This document shows positions 40,796-48,911 of a stretch of DNA of 64,000 bases, piece by piece (positions within the stretch are counted from its first letter, which is position 1; each line of letters begins with the position of its first letter). Source of the stretch: an uncultured Christensenellaceae bacterium (GTDB taxonomy: Bacteria > Bacillota > Clostridia > Christensenellales > Pumilibacteraceae); contig CAJUKG010000005.1 in NCBI GenBank assembly GCA_910586925.1, positions 121,384-185,383 of the forward strand. Reading direction: 5' to 3'. Both the position numbers and the translations under genes were made by a program. The notes below the pieces were generated by a model. That model was not told the DNA's origin and ran no database searches. It saw only the letters and a program-made list of their open reading frames with translations.

Positions 40796-42271
40796 TTACA
40801 GAAGTATGCAGATTATGCCGCCCCTACCCTCGTTCACGATACGCGAGAGGGTCTTGCGCATTTTCTTTTGCGCATCCTCGGGCATGGCGCACAGCTTGTT
40901 GTTAAGCCCCTCGTTGACGAGGCTGTCGAGCGATTTCCCGAACATGTTCGTTTGCCAAATACCTTTGGGATTTTGCTCGAACTCGGACAGGAGATAGTTT
41001 ACAAGCTCCTCGCTCTGCTGTTCGGTACCGACCACGGGACACACTTCCGTTTCGATATCCACACGCATTATGTGCAGGCTGGGCGCGGACGCTTTGAGCT
41101 TTACGCCGAACCGCGAGCCTTGCTTGAATATCTGCGGTTCTTGAAGGGTCATTTCGTCCATTGTCGGAGTGACTACGCCGTATCCCGTTTCGGCTACCTC
41201 GTTCAAGGCTTTACTCATTTTGTCGAACGCGCGTTTCGCTTTTACAAGCTCGCCGAGCGACGACATAAGGTCGAACTCGTCGCGAATATCGACGCCGAAC
41301 TCCTCTTGCAATGCGCGGTAGAACAGCCCGGGCTTTTCGCGCACCGAGTACACCGCCCTGCCTTTATCAAGCTCTACGGCTTTCAGTTCTACCGCGTCGA
41401 AAAATTCGGAGGTCATTTCCTGTTCGCCTGCGGTGCAGTCGCGCATTTTGCACTTTGCGGTCGCAAGCGACATAGCGGTTTCGGTGAGTTCTTTCACGAT
41501 CGCGTTATCGGCTTCGAGTGCTCTTATCCAATTCGCGGTTTCGAAATATATATCGCGCAGCGGGAACTCGTACAAAACGTTCTCGAACAGTTTTACCACG
41601 TCGTTCTTGTTAAGACTCGCGACGTTCATGGGAACGACCGCCGTGCCGTACTTTTCGGCAAGACCTTTCGCGAGTTTCTTGGTTTCCTGCGATCCCGGCA
41701 CCGACGAATTGAGCACGATCACGAACGGCTTGCCGAGTGCTTTAAGCTCGCTTACGGTGCGCTCTTCCGCCGCGACGTACGCATCGCGCGGCAATTCGGT
41801 CTTGATAGAACCGTCGCTCGTCATAACGACGCCGATAGTCGAATGATCGGCGATCACCTTGCGCGTTCCGATTTCGGCGGCGCGCTCGAACGGTATCGGC
41901 GCGTCGTTCCAAGGCGTTTTGACCATGCGCTCGCCGTCGCCGTCCTTATGTCCCGTCGCGCCGTCCACCATGTACCCCACACAGTCCACGAGCCGCACCG
42001 AGATCTCGGCGACGTCGTTGAGTCGCACCGTCACCGCTTCCGACGGCACAAACTTGGGCTGCGTCGTCATGACGGCTTTGCCCTCCGCGCTCTGCGGCAG
42101 TTCGTCGCGCATGCGCTCAAGCTCGTAGCCGCTTGCCGACGGAATGACAAATGCGTTCATAAAATTGGTTATGAATGTCGATTTGCCGGAGCGCACAGGA
42201 CCGACGACGCCGATATAAATATCTCCGCCGGTCCGTTCCGTAATATCTTTGTAAACGTCGTACTCTTCCAT
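40796..42271 (-). CDS. spoIVA: Stage IV sporulation protein A, spore coat scaffold ATPase
   Basis: 491 residues, within one of the Bacillus protein length. SpoIVA polymerises with ATP around the forespore and is the base layer of the coat. Seen: Walker A GVVGPVRSGKSTFITNFM (about 22-39), RLVDCVGYMVDGATGH (G3-like region, about 96-111), HSTIGVVMTSDGSI, VIVLNSSVPGS, and the conserved C-terminus ending RIVNEGRGGIICILL. Start at ATG 42271 with GGGAGG upstream. A sigma-E promoter matches upstream at 42308-42336. der and plsY lie 2-4 kb upstream, as in many Clostridia, but gpsA is absent from the usual spot. Confidence 0.97.
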   Translation of the reverse strand: MEEYDVYKDITERTGGDIYIGVVGPVRSGKSTFITNFMNAFVIPSASGYELERMRDELPQSAEGKAVMTTQPKFVPSEAVTVRLNDVAEISVRLVDCVGYMVDGATGHKDGDGERMVKTPWNDAPIPFERAAEIGTRKVIADHSTIGVVMTSDGSIKTELPRDAYVAAEERTVSELKALGKPFVIVLNSSVPGSQETKKLAKGLAEKYGTAVVPMNVASLNKNDVVKLFENVLYEFPLRDIYFETANWIRALEADNAIVKELTETAMSLATAKCKMRDCTAGEQEMTSEFFDAVELKAVELDKGRAVYSVREKPGLFYRALQEEFGVDIRDEFDLMSSLGELVKAKRAFDKMSKALNEVAETGYGVVTPTMDEMTLQEPQIFKQGSRFGVKLKASAPSLHIMRVDIETEVCPVVGTEQQSEELVNYLLSEFEQNPKGIWQTNMFGKSLDSLVNEGLNNKLCAMPEDAQKKMRKTLSRIVNEGRGGIICILL

Positions 42272-42307
42272 GTTACCTCCCGTCAGACAAGGTTTTTTTG
42301 CTAATTG

Positions 42308-42336
42308 ATTGTATGTCGCAGTTAAACCGTTTATGC
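42308..42336 (-). promoter_or_regulatory. sigma-E promoter of spoIVA
   Basis: Minus strand GCATAAAC (42329-42336), 13 bp, CATACAAT (42308-42315). The -10 is a perfect match to the sigma-E consensus CATACAMT and the -35 matches GHATANNT except its last base. Confidence 0.8.
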
Positions 42337-42416
42337 CGACCACATTGAATACGCTTTTAATATATGAGTGCGATCGAGGCAATATAACAAGAATACATAA
42401 AAATTATTCGGCACAA

Positions 42417-42445
42417 AAAAAGAAGCATTGCGAACGCTTCTTTTT
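42417..42445 (-). terminator. Terminator of the lipoprotein gene
   Basis: AAAAAGAAGC (42417-42426) pairs with GCTTCTTTTT (42436-42445); T-runs on both strands. 24 bp after the lipoprotein stop. Confidence 0.85.
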
Positions 42446-42468
42446 ATATGTATGGATATTTAGGAAAT

Positions 42469-44112
42469 TCAGAGATAGAGATTTGTCGTGTCCGGATAGT
42501 GAACATCAAGCCAAATATCGCTAAAATAAAGTTTTTTCCACATAGTTCCGCTAATGTCCTGACTGACCGAAGCATAATAACTAATATACAAAGTGTTCGT
42601 TCTCAACTTCAAATCAATGTCGAAGCTATAGCTTTTATATGTTGTTTCGGCTACAGTGAAAGTATTTTTATTCAAAAAATTACTGTCACTCACCAAAACG
42701 TCATCATAGAAATAAAAGCCGCCCGTACCGATAGCACCCACATTCCATTTCATCTTCGCATGAAACGATAATTTAATATCCGCTCCGCTTGCGGGAATAT
42801 ATTCGGATAAATCGAGCTTTGACCGCCAGTCTGCCGACGGACCTTTTTTCTGTCCCGCACAAATCGAATCCGAATTGTACGTCTGCTGTTCCGCTGTTAT
42901 CAATATTTTTTTCACAGTCATTGCCTTATACCAACCTGCTTTAAGTTTTGTACTCGTTGCGGGCATGGTAGTTCTCGTATATTGTTCTTTATCTTCGGTG
43001 TACCAACCCGCAAAGATAAAATCTTCTTTCTCGGGCGTAGGTAATTTTATACTTTCGCCCGCCGCTACGGAAATATCGTTTACTTCCGATCCGCCGTTGC
43101 TGTCAAACACGATTTTTGCCTGCCACACCGCTTTAAGACTTACGCTCTTTGTCGGCATAGTCGAATATTCCGCGGTCTTGCCGTCGAGCGTTTCCCACTT
43201 TACAAACTTATATCCGTCTTTTGTCGGTGTCGGTAAAGATATATTCGCACCCGCCCGCGCAACGACTGCATTGACTTCGTCGCCGCCGTCGGTATCGAGT
43301 TCTATAACGGGCGCGTACTCAACCGCATACAATACGGTATCGCCCTCTATATTGCCGTTGAACAGTTCCGACTTGTCGCTCTTTTTAGACCAGGTTAAAG
43401 GTGCTTCGCCGTTCTTTCTCGTTTTGGTGACGATTTTACTTACGGGGGTATTCCACTCCGCTTTGACTATTTCTTCGTCCATACCTTCGTCGAAATAGCA
43501 TGTAACGTTAAACTTTTCGGTTTCAAACCCCGCATACAAATAAATATAGCCGTCGCTCGCGAGCGTAAAGTTGATTTCATTTACGACCGATACTTTTGGC
43601 AGCGTGCCGTACATATCCGCGACCTGAACACCCTTGCCGTTCTCTTGCGTATACCAACCCGTGAAGTTCTTATGTTCGAGCGACAGGTTTTTGGGAAGTT
43701 CGGGAAGTTCGGTACCGTAATCTACTTTAAGTTGCCTGCTCCCCGTAACCGTCGCACCTTGATAGTCTAAAATTACGGTATATTCTTTTGCCTTGTACTG
43801 CGGGTATAAGACGATACTCCTGCCCTCGTTATAAGGCGACACCGAAGATCCGCTTGCGGTTACATATTGCGTTCCGCCCACTTCCGCATCGTACAGCCCC
43901 AAAAAGATATATCCCGTCTTTTCGGGAATGACCGCCAAAGAATACGGCTGACCTTGCGTGACGGTGATCTGCTTTGCCCCGCTCTCGTCGGTGTACTGTA
44001 TGGTGTACTCTTTCGGTGCAGTCGGTTCGTTATCGGAAGCACAGCCTATAAACCCGACGCTCAAAGTCGCCGCGAGTACCGCACACACAATACCGTAAAA
44101 TACTTTTTTCAT
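42469..44112 (-). CDS. Surface lipoprotein with InlB-type (Flg_new) beta-grasp repeats
   Basis: 547 residues. Lipoprotein signal peptide with lipobox VGFIGCAS (Cys at about 24). Several Listeria-Bacteroides (InlB B) repeats follow, recognisable by the GYxFxxWxxxDGK...Y..MP pattern: DGYKFVKWETLDGKTAEYST and KEDFIFAGWYTEDKEQYTR are clear, two more N-terminal ones are degenerate. The last about 150 residues form a beta-rich domain of unknown type. These proteins bind surfaces or partner proteins outside the cell. It is transcribed divergently from an XRE regulator with two palindromic sites in the shared promoter, so it is probably switched by that regulator. Confidence 0.86.
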   Translation of the reverse strand: MKKVFYGIVCAVLAATLSVGFIGCASDNEPTAPKEYTIQYTDESGAKQITVTQGQPYSLAVIPEKTGYIFLGLYDAEVGGTQYVTASGSSVSPYNEGRSIVLYPQYKAKEYTVILDYQGATVTGSRQLKVDYGTELPELPKNLSLEHKNFTGWYTQENGKGVQVADMYGTLPKVSVVNEINFTLASDGYIYLYAGFETEKFNVTCYFDEGMDEEIVKAEWNTPVSKIVTKTRKNGEAPLTWSKKSDKSELFNGNIEGDTVLYAVEYAPVIELDTDGGDEVNAVVARAGANISLPTPTKDGYKFVKWETLDGKTAEYSTMPTKSVSLKAVWQAKIVFDSNGGSEVNDISVAAGESIKLPTPEKEDFIFAGWYTEDKEQYTRTTMPATSTKLKAGWYKAMTVKKILITAEQQTYNSDSICAGQKKGPSADWRSKLDLSEYIPASGADIKLSFHAKMKWNVGAIGTGGFYFYDDVLVSDSNFLNKNTFTVAETTYKSYSFDIDLKLRTNTLYISYYASVSQDISGTMWKKLYFSDIWLDVHYPDTTNLYL

Positions 44113-44160
44113 AAACTCCTCCGATTTTGTAATTTAATATTGCTTTGCCTCTGCATCATT

Positions 44161-44177
44161 TATAGCAATACGCTATA
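44161..44177. promoter_or_regulatory. Operator 1, 17-bp palindrome
   Basis: TATAGC-AATAC-GCTATA, perfect 6-bp arms, between the lipoprotein promoter and its start. Confidence 0.65.
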
Positions 44178-44186
44178 AACTAATTT

Positions 44187-44215
44187 ATTATATAACAGTT
44201 TGCTATAATTGTCAA
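44187..44215 (-). promoter_or_regulatory. Consensus sigma-A promoter of the lipoprotein gene
   Basis: TTGACA (44210-44215), 17 bp, TATAAT (44187-44192) on the minus strand. The spacer holds operator 2. The plus-strand XRE gene has TATAAT at 44204-44209 with no good -35. Confidence 0.8.
44191..44207. promoter_or_regulatory. Operator 2, 17-bp palindrome
   Basis: TATAAC-AGTTT-GCTATA, one mismatch between arms, exactly 30 bp (about three helical turns) from operator 1 and overlapping the -10 boxes of both divergent promoters. Confidence 0.65.
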
Positions 44216-44232
44216 GAGGTTTCATATAAATT

Positions 44233-44445
44233 ATGGGAATGAACATTTTTCGGGAACGGCTATACGAGCTTCGCAAGCTGAACAAGATGACGCAGGTAAA
44301 CGTTGCGGAATACTTGAACATAAGTCAACCGTCGTATATTCGTTACGAAAACGGCGGCGCGGAACCGAGCCTTGAGAATTTGGTCAAACTTGCCGATTTG
44401 TTTGACGTCACCACCGATTACCTGCTCGGGCGAACGAATTACTGA
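44233..44445 (+). CDS. XRE family repressor, 70 residues
   Basis: One lambda-repressor-like helix-turn-helix and nothing else: LYELRKLNKMTQVNVAEYLN, then ISQPSYIRYENGGAEPSLEN and LADLFDVTTDYLLGRTN (about 52-68), the typical phage/element Cro-like layout. Likely represses the divergent lipoprotein and itself through the two TATAGC palindromes. GAGG is 14 nt before the ATG. It has its own terminator. Small XRE proteins of this size are often element-derived. Confidence 0.9.
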   Translation: MGMNIFRERLYELRKLNKMTQVNVAEYLNISQPSYIRYENGGAEPSLENLVKLADLFDVTTDYLLGRTNY

Positions 44446-44449
44446 ATAC

Positions 44450-44490
44450 AAAACAAGCGTTAGAGTTTTTCGCTCCGACGCTTGTTTTTT
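44450..44490 (+). terminator. Terminator of the XRE gene
   Basis: AAAACAAGCGT (44450-44460) pairs with ACGCTTGTTTT (44478-44488), then more T. Confidence 0.85.
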
Positions 44491-44544
44491 AGTGATATTT
44501 AATGTATTACTCCGCTCGCTTTGCTAACATAACGGAAAACTTTT

Positions 44545-45261
44545 TTATTCCGCGACGATCGTTTCGTCGAACAGTATCGCCCTGTCGCGAAAAGGTTTAG
44601 CCTTTTTCGGCTTTACGAGCACCACTCTGCCTTCGGTTCCAGAAAACAGCTTGACGAGGTTTTTCCTGTGCGCGAACAGGCTCAACGCATACATTGCGAA
44701 TAGTATGACCGCACAATATACGCCGAGCGGATTTTGCGTGGCGCGCAAGCTCTCTACCGCAAGCGGCGCGCTCATCATTATGAACGATGTGAGCGACCCG
44801 ATCTGCGTAATAAAGAGGAACGCGACCCCTATCGCGAATGCGCCGAGCGTATACAGCGGTTGCATCGTCAAGCACACGCCGATAGTCGTCGCCGCGCCCT
44901 TGCCGCCCTTGAACTTCATGGTTACGGGGTATATGTGCCCGAGCACCGCGCAAAACCCGCCGACGTACATGCCCATTCTGTCCGCACCGAGCCGCAGGAA
45001 CTCGCCGCCGCCCATGAACAGCCAGCCGAGCAGGCACGGAACGACGCCCTTGAGCACGTCGAGCACGAGCGTGAGCACGCCGAGTATTTTTCCGTACGAG
45101 CGCAACATGTTCATAGTGCCGGGATTTCCGCTGCCGCACTGCCGAATGTCCTTGCCTTTGATTCGGCTTATGAGTATCGCGCTGTTTATATTACCTATAA
45201 AATACGCACCGAGCGCAACGAGCACGCCCGCCAAAATTTGCATTTGTATCGAAATCGTCAT
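44545..45261 (-). CDS. plsY: Acyl-phosphate glycerol-3-phosphate acyltransferase
   Basis: 238 residues with five to six transmembrane helices. It makes lysophosphatidic acid from acyl-phosphate (from PlsX) and glycerol 3-phosphate at the membrane. The three conserved loops are visible: GNINSAILISRIKGKDIRQC then GSGNPGTMNMLRSYGK (motif 1, about 24-58), KFKGGKGAATTIGV (motif 2, about 116-129), and the motif 3 region FAHRKNLVKLFSGTE (about 194-208). GAGGAA 8 nt before the ATG, 4 nt after the der stop. The C-terminal 25 residues extend beyond the usual end. Confidence 0.94.
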   Translation of the reverse strand: MTISIQMQILAGVLVALGAYFIGNINSAILISRIKGKDIRQCGSGNPGTMNMLRSYGKILGVLTLVLDVLKGVVPCLLGWLFMGGGEFLRLGADRMGMYVGGFCAVLGHIYPVTMKFKGGKGAATTIGVCLTMQPLYTLGAFAIGVAFLFITQIGSLTSFIMMSAPLAVESLRATQNPLGVYCAVILFAMYALSLFAHRKNLVKLFSGTEGRVVLVKPKKAKPFRDRAILFDETIVAE

Positions 45262-45265
45262 ATGT

Positions 45266-46573
45266 TTATTCCTCGCGCCCGATAAACTTCAGTTTTATCG
45301 GCGTTCCCGAAAAGTCGAATGCGCGCCGCAACGCATTTTCCAAATACCGCTCGTACGAAAAATGTATCAGTTTTGCGTCGTTGACTTTGAACACGAACAG
45401 CGGCGGGCACACACCCGGCTGCGACACGTACAATATTTTCGCTTTCCTGCCCTTTCGCGCCGTCGGCTCCGTCGCGGCTACGGCTTGTCCGACAAGCTCG
45501 TTCAAAAGCCCCGTCGCTATGCGCCGCGTCGCGTTTTGATACGACAGCTTCGCCGCCTCGATGATTTTTTCCACGCGCTGTCCCGTGACGGCAGACACCG
45601 ACACGCTCGTGAAATAGCTCATGAACGCAAGATGCTCTTTCAGCTCGTCCGTCTTGCGCTTGAGCGTACCCGTATCTTTTTCCACGGCGTCCCACTTATT
45701 GAGCACCAATACCGACGGCTTGCCTTCTTCGTGCACAAGCCCCGCGATCTTTTCGTCCTGTTCGGTTATCGGCTGCGTCGCGTCCACGACGATAAGCACC
45801 ACGTCCGCACGCTTGATGGCGGAAATGGCGCGGATCACCGAATACCGCTCCACCGATCCGTCTGGTATATCGCGTTTGCGCCGCATGCCCGCCGTATCTA
45901 TAATGATATAATCTTCGCCGCCGATACTGACGAGCGTATCCACCGCGTCGCGAGTCGTTCCCGCAACGTCGGATACGATACTGCGCTCATAACCCGACAG
46001 TCTGTTTACGAGCGAACTTTTTCCCACGTTCGGCTTGCCGACGATCGCGATCGCCAGCGGTTTTTCTTCGTCGCCGTCCGCCGTGATTTCAAACCCGTCG
46101 CATACCGCATCGAGCATGTCGCCTACGCCCGAGCCGTGCTCGGCGGAAATAAGATGCGGCTCGCCAAGTCCCAGCGAGTAAAAATCATAAACGTTGTCGC
46201 GGTTGGCGGAATCCGCTTTATTCACGGCGAGCACAACGTTTCGCCCGCTCTTGCGCAAGATCTCCGCAATATCCGTGTCGCCCGGCATTACACCCTGCTT
46301 GACGTCGGTCACGAAAATAACGACGTCGGCAAGCTCCGCCGCGTCGAGTGCCTGACGCTTGACCGACCGCGAAATGTCGTCGTCGAGGTCGTCTATCCCG
46401 CCCGTGTCTATGAGCGTAAACTCCCTGCCGCACCACTCGCAATCGGCGTACAGTCTGTCACGCGTAACGCCCGGCATGTCGTCAACAATGGCGACGCGCC
46501 GTCCGCTTATCCTGTTTATGAGAGTGGACTTTCCGACGTTCGGACGTCCTACAATGGCTACGGTAGGTTTCAT
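45266..46573 (-). CDS. der: Ribosome biogenesis GTPase Der (EngA)
   Basis: 435 residues, normal length. Two GTPase domains in tandem, as unique to Der: GRPNVGKST (about 9-17), DTGGI, NKAD in the first; GKPNVGKSS (about 178), DTAGM, NKWD in the second; then the KH-like C-terminal domain (residues about 350-435). It acts in 50S subunit maturation. Upstream the TATAAT box ends 8 nt before the ATG and no Shine-Dalgarno is seen, suggesting a leaderless mRNA, unusual for such a core gene. Confidence 0.97.
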   Translation of the reverse strand: MKPTVAIVGRPNVGKSTLINRISGRRVAIVDDMPGVTRDRLYADCEWCGREFTLIDTGGIDDLDDDISRSVKRQALDAAELADVVIFVTDVKQGVMPGDTDIAEILRKSGRNVVLAVNKADSANRDNVYDFYSLGLGEPHLISAEHGSGVGDMLDAVCDGFEITADGDEEKPLAIAIVGKPNVGKSSLVNRLSGYERSIVSDVAGTTRDAVDTLVSIGGEDYIIIDTAGMRRKRDIPDGSVERYSVIRAISAIKRADVVLIVVDATQPITEQDEKIAGLVHEEGKPSVLVLNKWDAVEKDTGTLKRKTDELKEHLAFMSYFTSVSVSAVTGQRVEKIIEAAKLSYQNATRRIATGLLNELVGQAVAATEPTARKGRKAKILYVSQPGVCPPLFVFKVNDAKLIHFSYERYLENALRRAFDFSGTPIKLKFIGREE

Positions 46574-46581
46574 ACACCGAA

Positions 46582-46610
46582 ATTATATCACGTTGCATAC
46601 AAAAAGTAAA
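46582..46610 (-). promoter_or_regulatory. sigma-A promoter of der-plsY, probably leaderless
   Basis: TTTACT (46605-46610), 17 bp, TATAAT (46582-46587) on the minus strand; 8 nt to the ATG at 46573. Confidence 0.65.
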
Positions 46611-46615
46611 GCAAA

Positions 46616-46642
46616 CCTACTTCTTTTGATAAAAGAAGTAGG
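46616..46642. repeat. 12-bp perfect hairpin next to the der promoter
   Basis: CCTACTTCTTTT (46616-46627) pairs with AAAAGAAGTAGG (46631-46642). It overlaps the first copy of the 68-bp repeat. Confidence 0.6.
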
Positions 46643-46696
46643 CAAGAAAATTTTACATGAAATAATTATCGTTTATCTTTGCGTTTCGGCTCTGTA
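46629..46696. repeat. 68-bp direct repeat, copy 1
   Basis: Starts ATAAAAGAAGTAGGCAAG and ends CGTTTCGGCTCTGTA. The second copy (46733-46800) differs at two positions. Non-coding; between der and the DUF1614-like gene. Confidence 0.92.
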
Positions 46697-46732
46697 AAAT
46701 AAACTGTCTTAATATTGAAATATCGTTTTTCA

Positions 46733-46800
46733 ATAAAAGAAGTGGGCAAGAAAATTTTGCATGAAATAATTATCGTTTATCTTTGCGTTTCGGCTCTGTA
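46733..46800. repeat. 68-bp direct repeat, copy 2
   Basis: Identical to copy 1 at 66 of 68 positions; the intervening 36 bp are unique. Confidence 0.92.
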
Positions 46801-46834
46801 TATACCTATCGAAATTCGGTTCTATATAACATGC

Positions 46835-47533
46835 CTATTCGTCGAAATATCTTTTATATTCGTCGGAATCGAAGTCCTCGCCCTGCTCGCTCATCATAGC
46901 GGCGGTACGGCGATGGCGGCGCGTCGACATCGTGCGGCGTATTGCGGCTATCGCCTCGAACAGCACCACCGCAAACACGGCAGCGAGTATTACCGCATCG
47001 AACGTGGCGGCAGACCCTATCTGCATTGGCGCGGAATACACGTACACATTGACGGCGGACGCTATGATCTCGCCTATCGGCACACCCGAAAACACGCCCG
47101 CGAGCGCGGCGAGTTTCGTTTTGGCGACGAGATACGCGACCGCGCCGACGAGAAATCCGACGATAAGCACCGACACAACGTCGCCTACAAGCGGCGATAT
47201 TATCAGTCGCACCGACACCGTGAGAGCTACGGTTACGGCGGTCGTCACGACGGCGCGCGATACTTCCCGCGTCCGCGCCGCGAGCACGTAAAACACGACC
47301 GCGAACACGACGGGTGCGATAAATCCCGCAACATTGAAAACTACGCCGCCTATCGCGAACGACGGAACGAACGCACTGCCGATAAGCAATCCGATCATTA
47401 TAAACGCCAGCCAATACGCCACGCCGAAACTCTTAAACACCCGCTCCGCCACGCCGAAAAACAACAGCACGGCTACAAGTCCGCAAAGCACAAGTCCGAT
47501 AATCATGCAAAGTATTATCGACGGATAAAACAA
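46835..47533 (-). CDS. DUF1614-like multi-pass membrane protein
   Basis: 232 residues with about seven transmembrane helices. The pattern matches DUF1614, clostridial membrane proteins often encoded near der: FFGVAERVFKSFGVAYWLAF and IGLLIGSAFVPSFAIGG in the first half, FLVGAVAYLVAKTKLAALAG in the middle, and IGSAATFDAVILAAVFAVVL (about 174-193) corresponding to IGG.G.FDAIVIAGILAVLLAE. The tail is basic then acidic. The start is a TTG at 47533 with no strong ribosome-binding site, so the N-terminus is uncertain. Function unknown; position next to der suggests an envelope or sporulation role. Confidence 0.7.
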   Translation of the reverse strand: MFYPSIILCMIIGLVLCGLVAVLLFFGVAERVFKSFGVAYWLAFIMIGLLIGSAFVPSFAIGGVVFNVAGFIAPVVFAVVFYVLAARTREVSRAVVTTAVTVALTVSVRLIISPLVGDVVSVLIVGFLVGAVAYLVAKTKLAALAGVFSGVPIGEIIASAVNVYVYSAPMQIGSAATFDAVILAAVFAVVLFEAIAAIRRTMSTRRHRRTAAMMSEQGEDFDSDEYKRYFDE

Positions 47534-47569
47534 AAAATATACGGACTACAATAAACCGAAAGCCGCCCC

Positions 47570-47743
47570 GTCATCTCGACCAAACGAGCGCAAGCGAGTG
47601 TGCGGAGAGATCTTCCGTGATGGGTCGGTTTTTATAACGGCATTTTATATGAATAGATTTCTCCGCCACGCGCTTCGTTTCTCTCGCGCTTCGGTCGAAA
47701 TGACAGGTCGGTGCGGGCACGTATCGCACGGTCGAAATGACAG
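47570..47743. repeat. Dispersed GTCATTTCGA-type intergenic repeat
   Basis: Inverted modules: GTCATCTCGACC ... GGAGAGATCT (47570-47613), then AGATTTCTCCGCCACGCGCT ... GGTCGAAATGACAG (47655-47705), and a third partial unit at 47729-47743. Same family as 62695-62887. It can fold into a long hairpin; no coding potential. Confidence 0.82.
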
Positions 47744-47761
47744 AATACGGTAAAATTGATA

Positions 47762-47791
47762 AATGCGGCAGACAATCGCGTCCGCCGCATT
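47762..47791 (-). terminator. Hairpin after the cyclophilin-like gene
   Basis: AATGCGGC (47762-47769) pairs with GCCGCATT (47784-47791), inner GAC/GTC; 19 bp after the stop at 47810. Confidence 0.7.
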
Positions 47792-47809
47792 CTTAATCGT
47801 TAATTGTTA

Positions 47810-48838
47810 TTACGCCACTCCTATCCACTGCGTATAACGGCGCAAGCCTTCGGAGTTGTTCCCTTTCATGTATTCGAGGAAATCGAAATTCTTCCATTTG
47901 GATTTATCGAGGTTGTACACTCTGACCGAATCTATCATTATATCGGGCGCGGGCGGCTTCCACTGATACCCGCTCGACATGCCGATATTGGGCGAAGCGG
48001 TCGCGGCTATCGCTTTGATATTTTCGAGCGTTTTTTCGTTGAGCACTCTGCCGACGAGCGTCGCGTTTATTTCGTACATCGTCTGCTTGCCGTTGCTGTC
48101 GAGGCTCGCGATCTGATTGGTGGGCTGCGGCGAATACGACAGTTGAAATTCGGTCGCACTGTTGTTGTACCAGAACGCAAGTACGCCTTCTTTTTCGAGG
48201 TCGCGCGCCGTCGTACCGTTTTTGTCCGCACGCAGTCTGTATCCGAATTTATCGGTAACTTTATCGAACAGATTATTGGGCAACGCGCCGAACTTTTCGC
48301 AGAACGCTTTGCTGTCCTTGTGATGCTTCGTGCGCGCGTAATCGCTCGAGCTGTAATTGGCGGACGGCTGTCCTTCGTACCCGCCGAACCGCAACCAGCC
48401 GTTCTGCGCATCGAAAAACACCGTGTTGTCGAAATACTTGTTCTCGGCGAGGAATATGAAGTTGGTAGCCGCGGTATCGTATTCCGATTCCTGCACCTCG
48501 TACTCGAGCACCATGCCGTTGGACAGGTTAAACCGCGCGACGATCACGCCGACGCCGCGGTACGGATTGACCGCATACGCGATCGCGGGCGCGATAAGCG
48601 CGGCAAGAATAAGCACGACCGCCACGCAAATGACGGCGGTTATGATTGCGGTCACGCGCTTGGAACGCGCTTGCACGGCTATCATTTGCCGCTCGCTTTC
48701 CTCGCGAATGTCCGTAGCCGAAACGGGTTTCTGTGTTTTGGGCGTTTGTTGCCGCTTGTTCGCTTTTTTATTGTTCTCCGCTTGACGCAATGCTTTGCGC
48801 TCTTTCGCGGTAAGCGAATATGTGCGTTTCTCTTTCAA
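47810..48838 (-). CDS. Membrane-anchored cyclophilin-like protein
   Basis: 342 residues. A basic N-terminal tail (about 1-60), a transmembrane helix (about 61-88), then an outside domain of about 250 residues resembling a divergent cyclophilin: VARFNLSNGMVLEYEV, TNFIFLAENKYFDNTVFFDA (the position of NF..L...Y Y....FHR) and GVLAFWYNNSATEFQLSYSP (position of GxxSMAN......SQFFI). The classic Arg of the active site (FHR) is absent (FFD), so the isomerase may be inactive. TTG start with AGGA upstream. It follows the DUF975-like gene by 73 bp. Confidence 0.58.
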   Translation of the reverse strand: MKEKRTYSLTAKERKALRQAENNKKANKRQQTPKTQKPVSATDIREESERQMIAVQARSKRVTAIITAVICVAVVLILAALIAPAIAYAVNPYRGVGVIVARFNLSNGMVLEYEVQESEYDTAATNFIFLAENKYFDNTVFFDAQNGWLRFGGYEGQPSANYSSSDYARTKHHKDSKAFCEKFGALPNNLFDKVTDKFGYRLRADKNGTTARDLEKEGVLAFWYNNSATEFQLSYSPQPTNQIASLDSNGKQTMYEINATLVGRVLNEKTLENIKAIAATASPNIGMSSGYQWKPPAPDIMIDSVRVYNLDKSKWKNFDFLEYMKGNNSEGLRRYTQWIGVA

Positions 48839-48911
48839 AATTACATCGTCCTATAGTTGAAATTATCTTGCTCGGTATGCACGCATATCCTTGCGTTTTC
48901 CGATTCTCGAT

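Noticed and set aside
46715..46800. Short plus-strand peptide frame across the 68-bp repeat
   Set aside because: The frame exists only because the repeat is open; no ribosome-binding site, and the composition is not protein-like.
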